From a virus: 30,245 nucleotides of DNA. Below, one piece after another: positions 16,278-24,764 of this stretch. Position 1 is the stretch's first letter. Every line of letters begins with the position of its first letter. Both the position numbers and the translations under genes were made by a program. Under the pieces are notes generated by a model. The model ran no database searches, was not told the origin of the DNA, and saw nothing but the letters and a program-made list of their open reading frames with translations. The stretch is from positions 1 through 30,245 of IMG/VR virus record IMGVR_UViG_3300027156_000028. One strand, written 5' to 3'.

Positions 16278-17245
16278 TGTCATTTTTATACGATAGAGAT
16301 CAAAATGTTACAGGAACGATTCCATCGTCGTTCACATTTACTCCTTCGTATGGAATGCAAGTTTCTTTTTCGTCGGAATTAACAGAATACACAACTGTTG
16401 ATAATTATTTTTATACAATGCCAAAGGGCCTTAATCATTTGCAAATGCAAATATCAATGCCATTTGAAAACCGTAAGCAAGAACAAGCGAGACAAATTCT
16501 TGGGTTTTTCGAAAGCTTGCATGGCACAGGGTTTTTTCAGTATACTGACGCGGCTCAAATTTATAAGCCATTTAATTGTTTTGTTAATAATATTGATAAC
16601 AGTTATAGCGAAAATGATTTGTACAATATAACAGTTAGCGTAAGCACCGATCAAATATCCACTTTATTAAATTGGAATAATTTATTAATAACGGGGTCAA
16701 ATGTAAAAGGTGATTGGGCTTCAGCTACAAGTTATTCAAAATATGATGTTGTTCGTTATACTGGAAATTCTACTTACCCAAGTAACACCGGACATCTTTA
16801 CGAATCTTTTTATTATTGCACGGGATCAACTTTTACATCTTCGTCTATAGCTGCGTCCAACACGATTCCAAACACCGACAAATGGACTCGCGAATTTGAA
16901 TTTCAGCCAACATACTCAACCCAAGTTTCGAAAGAAACTTCAGTCATAAAAACGGAATTACCGTATTCTTTTACCAAAAGAACTAATTTTGGTTTGCACG
17001 CAAATGTACTAAGGCAATTCAAAATTGATTTTAAAGGGGTTAGCGATGCCGAGGCTCGTTGTATTTTGCATTTTTTAATAAACAAACAAGGATATAGAAA
17101 ATTTCAATATAGATTTCCAAAGATATATAATCAGAATAAATATTTTTACGCGCCGCAGTGGGAGCATACATTTGTTTATAAAAATGTAAATGATATATCG
17201 GTTACCATGATAGAAGACCCATTAGGAGTAAGGAGGACTTACTAA
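16277..17245 (+). CDS. Minor tail protein, duplicated gpM-like with inserted CBM
   Basis: A 322-residue protein made of two similar halves around an insert. Residues 1-145 and 207-322 share the pattern ARQILGFFESLHGTGFFQY / ARCILHFLINKQGYRKFQY, each followed by a short domain ending in an ITVSV / ISVTM strand, as in lambda gpM-type minor tail proteins. Residues 147-203 read WASATSYSKYDVVRYTG, then Tyr/Cys residues and IPNTDKWTREF, the aromatic pattern of a CBM5/12-type carbohydrate-binding module of about 57 residues. It is likely a tail-tip component that touches surface sugars. TAATG overlaps link it to both neighbours. Confidence 0.65.
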   Translation: MSFLYDRDQNVTGTIPSSFTFTPSYGMQVSFSSELTEYTTVDNYFYTMPKGLNHLQMQISMPFENRKQEQARQILGFFESLHGTGFFQYTDAAQIYKPFNCFVNNIDNSYSENDLYNITVSVSTDQISTLLNWNNLLITGSNVKGDWASATSYSKYDVVRYTGNSTYPSNTGHLYESFYYCTGSTFTSSSIAASNTIPNTDKWTREFEFQPTYSTQVSKETSVIKTELPYSFTKRTNFGLHANVLRQFKIDFKGVSDAEARCILHFLINKQGYRKFQYRFPKIYNQNKYFYAPQWEHTFVYKNVNDISVTMIEDPLGVRRTY

Positions 17246-18402
17246 TGCCTAGACAATATATATCTTATGAAATGGAGGCGATATTTGCTGGACCTAGCGG
17301 AGCCATGCAAACGCCGGGCAATGCATCTGGTGTCGCTAAATTAGATTTCATTCAATCATATGGATTTTCTTTTGATGTTGAGCGCACGCCACTAAAACAA
17401 CTTGGAACTGGAAATTTTGCAATAAGACATACTCAATTGGCTCCAGATGTTGATTTTAATCTAGAGTATTATTTAAACAGAGGGTGGAATGAAAAGTTTG
17501 TAGGTATGGATGTGGGCATAACAACCGATGGTTATAAAAATCCATTCTCTGGAATATTCACATCAAACCAAGATAGAAATTTTTATGTTGTAATTGCTCA
17601 AGATAACGGCAAAGATCTTAACGCTAATACAAGTTTTAATGGTCATAATGTATTAAGCATAGGTAATGTTTATTTAAATAATTACGAATTAAGTATAGGT
17701 TTAAATAGTTTAGCTACAGTTTCAATGTCTTTTGTTGGAGCTAATGCGGAAATATCTCAAGTAAGCGCTGCAACTTTTGAAAATCCAGCGTTATTTGTTA
17801 CTGGGTCTGGAACAGAGGTGACAAGTAACCAATCAATTGGAATCTTAGACTCTTCAAGAAATTTAAGGTACATGACAGGTTATAGCGGTCTTTTTGCTGG
17901 CGGCTGTCCACATGGAAAGTGTCAGATAACAGCAACTGCCGAAGCTTCAAACGCAGTAAAGTTGGGTTTTGATTTTGATAATTTTCAATCTTTGTCAATA
18001 TCAGTCCCAATAGAAAGAAAGGCTCTTTATGGATTTGGGAATAATTACCCATTTCATAGAAAAGTTCAGAAGCCTGTAATGGCCACTTTAAGCATTGATT
18101 CTTTAGTTGATTCTTTTACCGCAGAAAATTTAGCCACAACATTTAAACAAGAAGATGTTTCTATTAGCGGATATTTATTTGATATTGTTTTTTCAAATCA
18201 GGCTAATGTTAAAAAATTTGGAGTAAAAGTTCAAAACGCCAGATTAGATTCTTACTCAATAGGATCAAGTATTGGGGATCGTTCAGTAATTTCAACTTCT
18301 TGGTCTTTTGAGGTTAATGAATCTACTGGAATTTTAATGTCAGGCTCTTACGCTGCCCCAGTAGCAACAGCGGGATATATCACCGAAGCAATCAATCTTT
18401 AA
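17245..18402 (+). CDS. Tail-tube-like protein, second full-length paralogue
   Basis: A 385-residue paralogue of the major tail tube protein (4395-5516), of similar length (373) and with matching blocks through most of the chain: MPRQYISYEMEAIFAG versus MPRNRVIYQSEALFVG, APDVDFNLEYYL, NYELSIGLNSLATVSM, SLSISVPIERKALYGFGNNY and SIGSSIGDRSVISTSWSFEV. It differs in a middle section including a Cys pair (GGCPHGKC). Because it is transcribed with tip genes it may be a specialised last ring or tip adaptor rather than a second tube, though an alternative tube is possible. It overlaps the gpM-like gene by one base. The gap to the next gene is 14 bases. Confidence 0.7.
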   Translation: MPRQYISYEMEAIFAGPSGAMQTPGNASGVAKLDFIQSYGFSFDVERTPLKQLGTGNFAIRHTQLAPDVDFNLEYYLNRGWNEKFVGMDVGITTDGYKNPFSGIFTSNQDRNFYVVIAQDNGKDLNANTSFNGHNVLSIGNVYLNNYELSIGLNSLATVSMSFVGANAEISQVSAATFENPALFVTGSGTEVTSNQSIGILDSSRNLRYMTGYSGLFAGGCPHGKCQITATAEASNAVKLGFDFDNFQSLSISVPIERKALYGFGNNYPFHRKVQKPVMATLSIDSLVDSFTAENLATTFKQEDVSISGYLFDIVFSNQANVKKFGVKVQNARLDSYSIGSSIGDRSVISTSWSFEVNESTGILMSGSYAAPVATAGYITEAINL

Positions 18403-18410
18403 TGTAAATA
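18403..18410 (+). promoter_or_regulatory. TGTAAATA late-promoter-like octamer
   Basis: TGTAAATA fills part of the 14-base gap between the tube paralogue stop and the S74 fibre ATG, and is followed by ATATAT. It resembles the T4-type late core TATAAATA and repeats the octamer at 9513-9520. The fibre gene has no visible Shine-Dalgarno, so transcription could begin very near the start codon. Octamers this AT-rich also occur by chance. Confidence 0.25.
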
Positions 18411-18416
18411 ATATAT

Positions 18417-20993
18417 ATGTCCACAGGAAGCAGAAGAATAGATGACTTACAAGAGGTCAATATCTTAGACGATAAAGACCAGTTTATATTTTTTCAAAAC
18501 TCCACTAAAAGAACTAAGCGCGTTACCAAAGGTAATATGGCGAATAGTGGGGGAGGATTGAGGGGAATATTCATTAACGCCACAACAAATGAAAATGTTT
18601 GGGGTGTTGCAGATTATGCTAGAACTACTGCTAACGCTGCAAACATTAGCGCGTCTGGCGCGCAAGCAAGCGCAAATGGAAGAAATAAAATTTTTTATCA
18701 AGCCGATACTCCAGTAGCAAGTCAGTTTCAAGGATATATAGCGGCCACAACATTATACGCTGATGCAATTTCAAATACTGGTGGAGTTCCAATAAGGGTT
18801 GGAAGTATTTTAACTGGAACCGGAATAAGCGCTGGAACTGTTGTGACTGCATTTGGTACTGGATCTGGCGGAGCAGGAACATATACCATAAATAATAGTC
18901 AAAATGTCGGTTCAGCTGGATCAAAAATAACTATAACAGCAGATCCTCAATTTTTAGAGGGAGATATTTGGTACGAAACCGATAATAATTATAGAACCTA
19001 TAGGCGCAGTTCATCTGGAACTTGGGTTAGTGCATTTGCTCCAATACTTACCTTAGATGGAAGCAATAAAGTAAGTGGATTTATTAGAGTTTCTGACATA
19101 AATGGCAACACTGCCACAGATGAATTTGCTGTAGTTGCCAGTAAATTTCAAATTTGGAACGGTTCAAGCGATGAAGTTCCATTTACGGTAGATGCTAGTA
19201 GTCCAGCCGTTACTTTCACTGGATCTATAACTGGATCAGTTTTAACATTAAATAGTAATGCATCTGGTACATTAAAATTAGGAACCAATTTAACTGGGAC
19301 GGGAGTTGCTGCAAATACAGTTATTAAAACTTTATTAAGTGGAACAATAGGACAATCTGGTTCAACTTATTTTTTGTCTCAAATTACAAGTCCAAGCGTT
19401 TCAAGCGTATCAATGACTGCTAGTTATGCTGGGCAAGTTAGAATAACCGACGCTTTGATTCAAACTCTTGATGCTGGAAAAATAACTTCTGGCTTTTTAT
19501 CTTCTCAGGTAATTGAGCTTCCAAATTCTCAATCTTATATACAATCAGCAAATTTCGTTGAAACGTGGACTAGTGGAAAGCAATATGTCAAAGATGGAGA
19601 AAGGACACAACCATCAGACCAGTCTAAAGTTAAAGTTTTAGGAAATGATGGAACATATACAGTATATAAAGCTACAGTAACGCATACTTCTGGAGCAACA
19701 TTTGCTGGAGATTCTGCGAATTGGACAACAAGTGGAGTTTCTCAAACACTTCAAGGTTTCAGAATTGTCGGTAATGGGCAGGCTGATTTTCAAGACTGTA
19801 CTGTTCTTGGCACAATAAGAAGCTCAGTTGGACATTTTGGAAGCAATGTAAATGCAGTAAAAATAGATAGTAGTGGATTAGTAATTGGTACTAGCGGCAG
19901 TATAATATCCGCTGGATTAACCTATACGAGCAGTGGTTGGGGTAGTGGAAGTGGGTTTTTTCTTGGAAACACTGGATCAGCATATGAATTTTTTATTGGA
20001 AATAATACAAGATATTTAAGGTGGGACGGAGCAGATTTATCAGTAAATGGAAGTTTGGTAGCAAAAGTAGGATCAACGGCTCAAACAAGCATATCTGCTG
20101 GATTAGTGCTTCAAAGTGGATTTGGCATATCTCAAAATACCAATACTTCAATTTTAACCATAAATTCAGGATCTAATAATGGAAATCAATATGGATCTCA
20201 AATAGATATGGTGGCAACTGATTTTGCTTCAACAGGAAAAGGAACAGTTATAATAACTGCTGGGTGGAAAACTGGCTATAGCGGAGCAAGAGATGGAGTT
20301 ATAGAATTTAGAACTCACCAAACAAATAGTCCAACTGAATTAAAGCAGAATGACAATTCTAGCTTTTCTCCACCAAAATATTCTGAAGTAGGTATGCGCA
20401 GAATGATAATAAAACGAGATGGAGAAATAATAATTGGAGATGATCCAGGAGAAGATCCAGAAGAAGCGGGTCAAGATGGTGGACATGGAATATTAACTGT
20501 AGTTAATCAAATTAGAGTTGGTGGCTCTATAGATAGTTTTGGAACAGATGGAACGCTTTATGTTAGAGACAATGATAATTATAATCGAATTTCATTGATT
20601 GCAGATGATAGCGGACCATCTAAAATTTTAGTGAAAGATGGCTCTAACAATACAAAAATAACAATTTCCTCTAGCGGAGATATTACTGCCGATTCTTTCA
20701 CCACATCATCCTCTAAAAAATTTAAAACCGATATCAAACAATTAAATTCTGGTATTGAAACTATAGATAAACTTAAGCCGGTGTCATTTAAGCGAAAAGG
20801 TACAAAGCAACAAGACATTGGTCTTATTGCAGAAGAAGTTGATAAAGTCTTGCCGGTTATCGTTAAACATAACGATAAAAACGAAGCCGAAGGTCTCGAC
20901 TATTCTAAGCTTACCGTTATTCTGATAAACGCCGTCAAAGAGCTTTCTGCTGAAGTTAAAGAACTCAAAAAGAAGCTAAAAGATGCCAACTGA
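18417..20993 (+). CDS. Tail fibre with S74 intramolecular chaperone
   Basis: An 858-residue fibre. Residues 1-50 are a short attachment domain (DDLQEVNILDDKDQFIFF). Residues 104-175 and about 267-340 are two copies of a small beta domain (RVGSILTGTGISAGT / KLGTNLTGTGVAANT, each followed by a GTYTI / STYFL strand). Residues 365-560 are stalk with GFFLGNTGSAYEFFIGN. The C-terminal 95 residues are an intramolecular chaperone of the endosialidase/S74 class: SSKKFKTDIKQLNSGIETID, DIGLIAEEVDKVLPVIV, LDYSKLTVILINAVKEL. The catalytic Ser-x4-Lys dyad matches Ser765 and Lys770, so it probably trimerises the fibre and then cleaves itself off. Receptor unknown. Confidence 0.85.
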   Translation: MSTGSRRIDDLQEVNILDDKDQFIFFQNSTKRTKRVTKGNMANSGGGLRGIFINATTNENVWGVADYARTTANAANISASGAQASANGRNKIFYQADTPVASQFQGYIAATTLYADAISNTGGVPIRVGSILTGTGISAGTVVTAFGTGSGGAGTYTINNSQNVGSAGSKITITADPQFLEGDIWYETDNNYRTYRRSSSGTWVSAFAPILTLDGSNKVSGFIRVSDINGNTATDEFAVVASKFQIWNGSSDEVPFTVDASSPAVTFTGSITGSVLTLNSNASGTLKLGTNLTGTGVAANTVIKTLLSGTIGQSGSTYFLSQITSPSVSSVSMTASYAGQVRITDALIQTLDAGKITSGFLSSQVIELPNSQSYIQSANFVETWTSGKQYVKDGERTQPSDQSKVKVLGNDGTYTVYKATVTHTSGATFAGDSANWTTSGVSQTLQGFRIVGNGQADFQDCTVLGTIRSSVGHFGSNVNAVKIDSSGLVIGTSGSIISAGLTYTSSGWGSGSGFFLGNTGSAYEFFIGNNTRYLRWDGADLSVNGSLVAKVGSTAQTSISAGLVLQSGFGISQNTNTSILTINSGSNNGNQYGSQIDMVATDFASTGKGTVIITAGWKTGYSGARDGVIEFRTHQTNSPTELKQNDNSSFSPPKYSEVGMRRMIIKRDGEIIIGDDPGEDPEEAGQDGGHGILTVVNQIRVGGSIDSFGTDGTLYVRDNDNYNRISLIADDSGPSKILVKDGSNNTKITISSSGDITADSFTTSSSKKFKTDIKQLNSGIETIDKLKPVSFKRKGTKQQDIGLIAEEVDKVLPVIVKHNDKNEAEGLDYSKLTVILINAVKELSAEVKELKKKLKDAN

Positions 20994-22806
20994 AACTAAA
21001 TTTATTTGCGTTAGTGGAGCGACTAATATTGATTTAAGCGGAATATTTGAAGACCTTGATGGTGGGACTTCTTACGGAACGCAAACTAAATTCAAAGTAG
21101 GTTCTATTGATTTAACTGGTTATTTCCATGCGTCAACAAGCTCAGAAGATAGGCCGAGTTTTAATACGGGTTTTAAAGTAAATGGAACTGATCTTTCTAC
21201 ACTTTTTAGAAGAAGAGGGTTTGTAGGAATAACTATAACGACACAGCCAACAAATCAAATTGTAGTTAATAATACGTCTGCAACGTTTTCTATAGCTGCT
21301 ACGGCTCTTGGAACTCCAACTTATCAATGGTATAAAAATAGCAGTATAATATCTGGAGCCACATCAACGACTTATACAACGGGAGCTTTAACTACAGCAA
21401 ATGATACAGATACTTATTTTTGTAGAGTAAGTTATGGTGGATCTTCGGTTGATAGTAATTCTGTAAGCACAAAGATAAAACCATATATTATAACAAATCC
21501 AATTGGAGGCAGTTTCAATGAAACCGATGGAATGTCGTTAAGCGTTGTTGCTGGAGGAAGTCCCACTTTATCTTATCAGTGGTACAAAAATGGAAATATA
21601 ATATCTGGAGCAACAAGTTCTTCTTATCCAGCTTCTGGTCAATTTTCTTTAACTTCGTCAACGGCTGGAACATATACTTGCAAAGTTACAAGTACGCATG
21701 ATGCTGTTGGAGTTACATCGTCTGGAGCAACATTAACTATAATTCCACCAATTGTAACAATTTCTTCATTTAATAACCAAACACAGTTTAATGAAACAGA
21801 TACTGTTCAGTTTTCAAGCAGCTTAAGTCAAGGAACGAATGTAACGTATCAGTGGTATAGAAATAACAATATTATTTCTGGAGCTACAAGCTCAACTTAT
21901 AATTTTGCAATTTCGAGTTTAAACACTGGAACATATAAAGTTAGGGCAACTAACGGTGGCGGCTTTGACGATTCAAATGAAATTACAATTTCTATAATTG
22001 CGCCAATTGTAACTATCAGCAGCACTCAATATATATATAATAATACAAATGCCGTTGAATTAAGTTCCTCATTATCACAAGGAACCAATGTAACATATCA
22101 ATGGTATGGACCAGCGGGCTTAATTAGTGGAGCTACAAATTCTAATTATACATTCACAATGAGCAACTCTACACACGGAAATTATTATGTAAGAGCAACT
22201 AATGCAGGTGGATTTGATGATTCAAATGTTGTCACAGTATATATGAATCCAATAATAACAGACGATCCAGATACTCAAACCGTAAACGCTGGAGTTTCTG
22301 TTACTTTTAGTGTTACTGCTGCGGGTGGCCCAAGTCTTTCTTATCAATGGTACGAAAATGGCAGTGCGATATCTGGCGCCACTAATCCCTCTTATACATT
22401 TACGACCGCTTCTTCAGATAACGGCAAAACTTATTACTGTATTGTCTCTGGGGTATCTGGTACTACTCCAGACACATCTACCACCGCAACATTAACAGTA
22501 GAGTTTGCCCCAACTGTTGGAAGTGTTTCTGTTAATGGGTCAACAGTAACTTATAATGAAGAAAACTTTAATATTGGGAATGGTGATTCATTTACATTAG
22601 CGGTGTCTAGCGTAAATGATGGTCAGCCAAACGCAACCGGAGGTTGGTATAAGTGGAACGGGAGTACCGCTTATGACATATTTTTAAGCTCTGACTTAAG
22701 TTATAGCTTAACGCAGGTGGATAATTCTACCGAATACTATAGATTTATATTGACAAATTCTGAGGGAACAGCACAATCTTATGAGATATCTATTACTACC
22801 TCGTAA
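20983..22806 (+). CDS. Multi-Ig-domain virion surface protein
   Basis: A 607-residue protein that overlaps the fibre gene by 11 bases. Residues 1-80 are an attachment-like region with two GxxDLSxxF-like elements (TNIDLSGIF, GFKVNGTDLSTLF). Then come five Ig-like domains of 82-91 residues, each with a YQWY tryptophan motif (residues 114, 198, 289, 372, 454) followed by an ISGAT strand. A sixth diverged domain (GGWYKWNGSTAYDIF) follows. Domains 1, 2 and 5 keep a late Cys (YFCRV, YTCKV, YYCIV) but its usual disulfide partner is not evident. Phage Ig domains commonly decorate tails or capsids and weakly bind surface sugars. The next gene follows after two bases. Confidence 0.85.
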   Translation: MPTETKFICVSGATNIDLSGIFEDLDGGTSYGTQTKFKVGSIDLTGYFHASTSSEDRPSFNTGFKVNGTDLSTLFRRRGFVGITITTQPTNQIVVNNTSATFSIAATALGTPTYQWYKNSSIISGATSTTYTTGALTTANDTDTYFCRVSYGGSSVDSNSVSTKIKPYIITNPIGGSFNETDGMSLSVVAGGSPTLSYQWYKNGNIISGATSSSYPASGQFSLTSSTAGTYTCKVTSTHDAVGVTSSGATLTIIPPIVTISSFNNQTQFNETDTVQFSSSLSQGTNVTYQWYRNNNIISGATSSTYNFAISSLNTGTYKVRATNGGGFDDSNEITISIIAPIVTISSTQYIYNNTNAVELSSSLSQGTNVTYQWYGPAGLISGATNSNYTFTMSNSTHGNYYVRATNAGGFDDSNVVTVYMNPIITDDPDTQTVNAGVSVTFSVTAAGGPSLSYQWYENGSAISGATNPSYTFTTASSDNGKTYYCIVSGVSGTTPDTSTTATLTVEFAPTVGSVSVNGSTVTYNEENFNIGNGDSFTLAVSSVNDGQPNATGGWYKWNGSTAYDIFLSSDLSYSLTQVDNSTEYYRFILTNSEGTAQSYEISITTS

Positions 22807-22808
22807 AA

Positions 22809-24764
22809 ATGAAAATTCTTTACATAGCCCCTCACCTTTCAACAGGTGGATTGCCACAATTTCTTTTAAAGAAAATACAGATATTAAAAAAAGAATGTGA
22901 AATATATTGCGTTGAATATGCTGATCACGGTGGGTTTGTAGTACAAAAAAATCAAATCATCGATTTGCTAAAAGATAAATTTTTTACTTTAAGAGAAGAT
23001 AAAAATGATTTATTAAAAATCATAAATCAAATAAATCCAGATGTTTTGCATCTTGAAGAGATGCCAGAATATTTTATGGATAATGGTTTGGCTGAAAAAA
23101 TATATTCTAAAGAAAGAAAATATACTATAGTTGAAACTTCTCACGATAGCAGCTTTGATCCATCTTCAAAAAGGTTTTTCCCAGATAAATTTACATTTGT
23201 AAGTGAATTTCAAAAAAGAAATGTAGAATCTTTAAAAATATCTTCGGAGGTTCACGAATATCCGATTTCAATAAAAATCAGAAAGTCAAGAGAAGAGGCT
23301 TTAAAAGTATTAGGACTAGATCCATCTAAAAAACACGTTGTTAACGTTGGTCTTTTTACCCCAAGAAAAAATCAAGCAGAAATTATAGAGTATGCAAAAA
23401 GTCTTTTAAATTACCCGATCCAATTTCACTTTATTGGAAATCAAGCTGATAACTTTAGATTTTATTGGGAGCCTTTGATGAAAGAGTGGCCAAGTAATTG
23501 TACTTGGTGGAATGAAAGAAAAGATGTTGAAAATTTTTACCAAGCAGCAGATCTTTTTCTATTTACCTCAAGAGGATCAGATAATAATAAGGAAACAAGC
23601 CCTCTTGTTATAAGAGAAGCCATTTCCTTCAATGTTCCAAGCTTAATTTATAATTTGCCGGTATATCTGGGCATGTATAATAAATTTCATAATATAGAAT
23701 ATTTAAATTTTAATGACTTAAAAGAAAACGAAGATAAAATCTTAAATAAACTAAATCTTGCAAAGCTTAATGATTATGTTTTTATTGTATCAAGTTATCC
23801 AACAAATAATTGTATAACGCAAACAACTCAAAAATGCATTGAGAGTTTAAACAAAATTAGTAATGCTCCTGTTATTTTGGTATCGCACTGCTCAGTTCCA
23901 GAGGCGTTGCAAAACACTTCAGATTATTCAATAGTAGATAAAAACAATATTTTAACCCGACATACTTTTTATAAAAGATTTACTGGCTATGCAAGTGAAA
24001 ATAATAGCAATTATCAAATTCAATTATTTTTAGACAAAACTGATAACGACATATATCACGGACCAGCCGTATATACCAATTATTATAATGCGATTAATTT
24101 TGCTAAAAAGCTTGGCTATAAAAAAGCTATATGCATGAACTTTGATTTTATCTTAAATGATAAAAAATTCTTATCTAAAGTCCTCGCAAAACTAGAGCGA
24201 AGTAACGGTTATTTTGTTGAAGAGCAGTGTCAAGAGGGCAAAACATTTAAAACAGTTTTTCATGCAGTGCGAACAGATTTGTTTGCCGATAAATTTCCAT
24301 TGATTAAAAACGAATCTGAATACAACAGCTGGATGGAGCGAGTAAAGTCAGAATCTAATGGTCTGGAAAATATTTACTTTCATAACCTAAAAGAAGCCGA
24401 TAATATTTATATGTCTTCTTTAAACGAATACGCTGAAGACACAAAACAGTGCCAAATAGATTCCAATTCTCAAGTAGAGTATTTCGCTGTTCTTCCTGTT
24501 CAAGACGAAAATAAATTAGCTATAGTTTTTCATACTTCCAATTCTATTGATAATAGATTTGCAGAATTAATAATTGGCGCGCAAAGTTCAAGCGTTCAAA
24601 TAAACGGTAAACAGACATTTATAAAAATTATTGATTGGCCGATTGTACCAACAGATGTTGAATTAAAGGTAAGCGAAGAAAAAGAAATTTATACTAAAAA
24701 AGTAGTTGTCGATGAGCAGTATTTGTCTAAAATAAATCAACTTGGCTTGGTCAAAAAAATATGA
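22809..24764 (+). CDS. Two-domain glycosyltransferase (GT-B plus GT-A-like)
   Basis: A 651-residue protein. Residues 1-320 are a GT-B (GT4-like) enzyme: MKILYIAPHLSTGGLPQFLL, then HVVNVGLFTPRKNQAEIIEY at the start of the second Rossmann lobe, and SPLVIREAISFNVPSLIYN, the donor-binding signature. Residues 323-560 look like a GT-A type domain: DYVFIVSSYPTNNCITQTTQ, CIESLNKISNAPVILVSHCS, GYKKAICMNFDFILNDKKFL. The usual DxD is degenerate here (NFDF, Asp446), so activity of this half is uncertain. Residues 570-651 form a beta-rich tail. It may add two sugars in sequence. It shares ATGA with the next gene, implying a common pathway. Confidence 0.75.
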   Translation: MKILYIAPHLSTGGLPQFLLKKIQILKKECEIYCVEYADHGGFVVQKNQIIDLLKDKFFTLREDKNDLLKIINQINPDVLHLEEMPEYFMDNGLAEKIYSKERKYTIVETSHDSSFDPSSKRFFPDKFTFVSEFQKRNVESLKISSEVHEYPISIKIRKSREEALKVLGLDPSKKHVVNVGLFTPRKNQAEIIEYAKSLLNYPIQFHFIGNQADNFRFYWEPLMKEWPSNCTWWNERKDVENFYQAADLFLFTSRGSDNNKETSPLVIREAISFNVPSLIYNLPVYLGMYNKFHNIEYLNFNDLKENEDKILNKLNLAKLNDYVFIVSSYPTNNCITQTTQKCIESLNKISNAPVILVSHCSVPEALQNTSDYSIVDKNNILTRHTFYKRFTGYASENNSNYQIQLFLDKTDNDIYHGPAVYTNYYNAINFAKKLGYKKAICMNFDFILNDKKFLSKVLAKLERSNGYFVEEQCQEGKTFKTVFHAVRTDLFADKFPLIKNESEYNSWMERVKSESNGLENIYFHNLKEADNIYMSSLNEYAEDTKQCQIDSNSQVEYFAVLPVQDENKLAIVFHTSNSIDNRFAELIIGAQSSSVQINGKQTFIKIIDWPIVPTDVELKVSEEKEIYTKKVVVDEQYLSKINQLGLVKKI

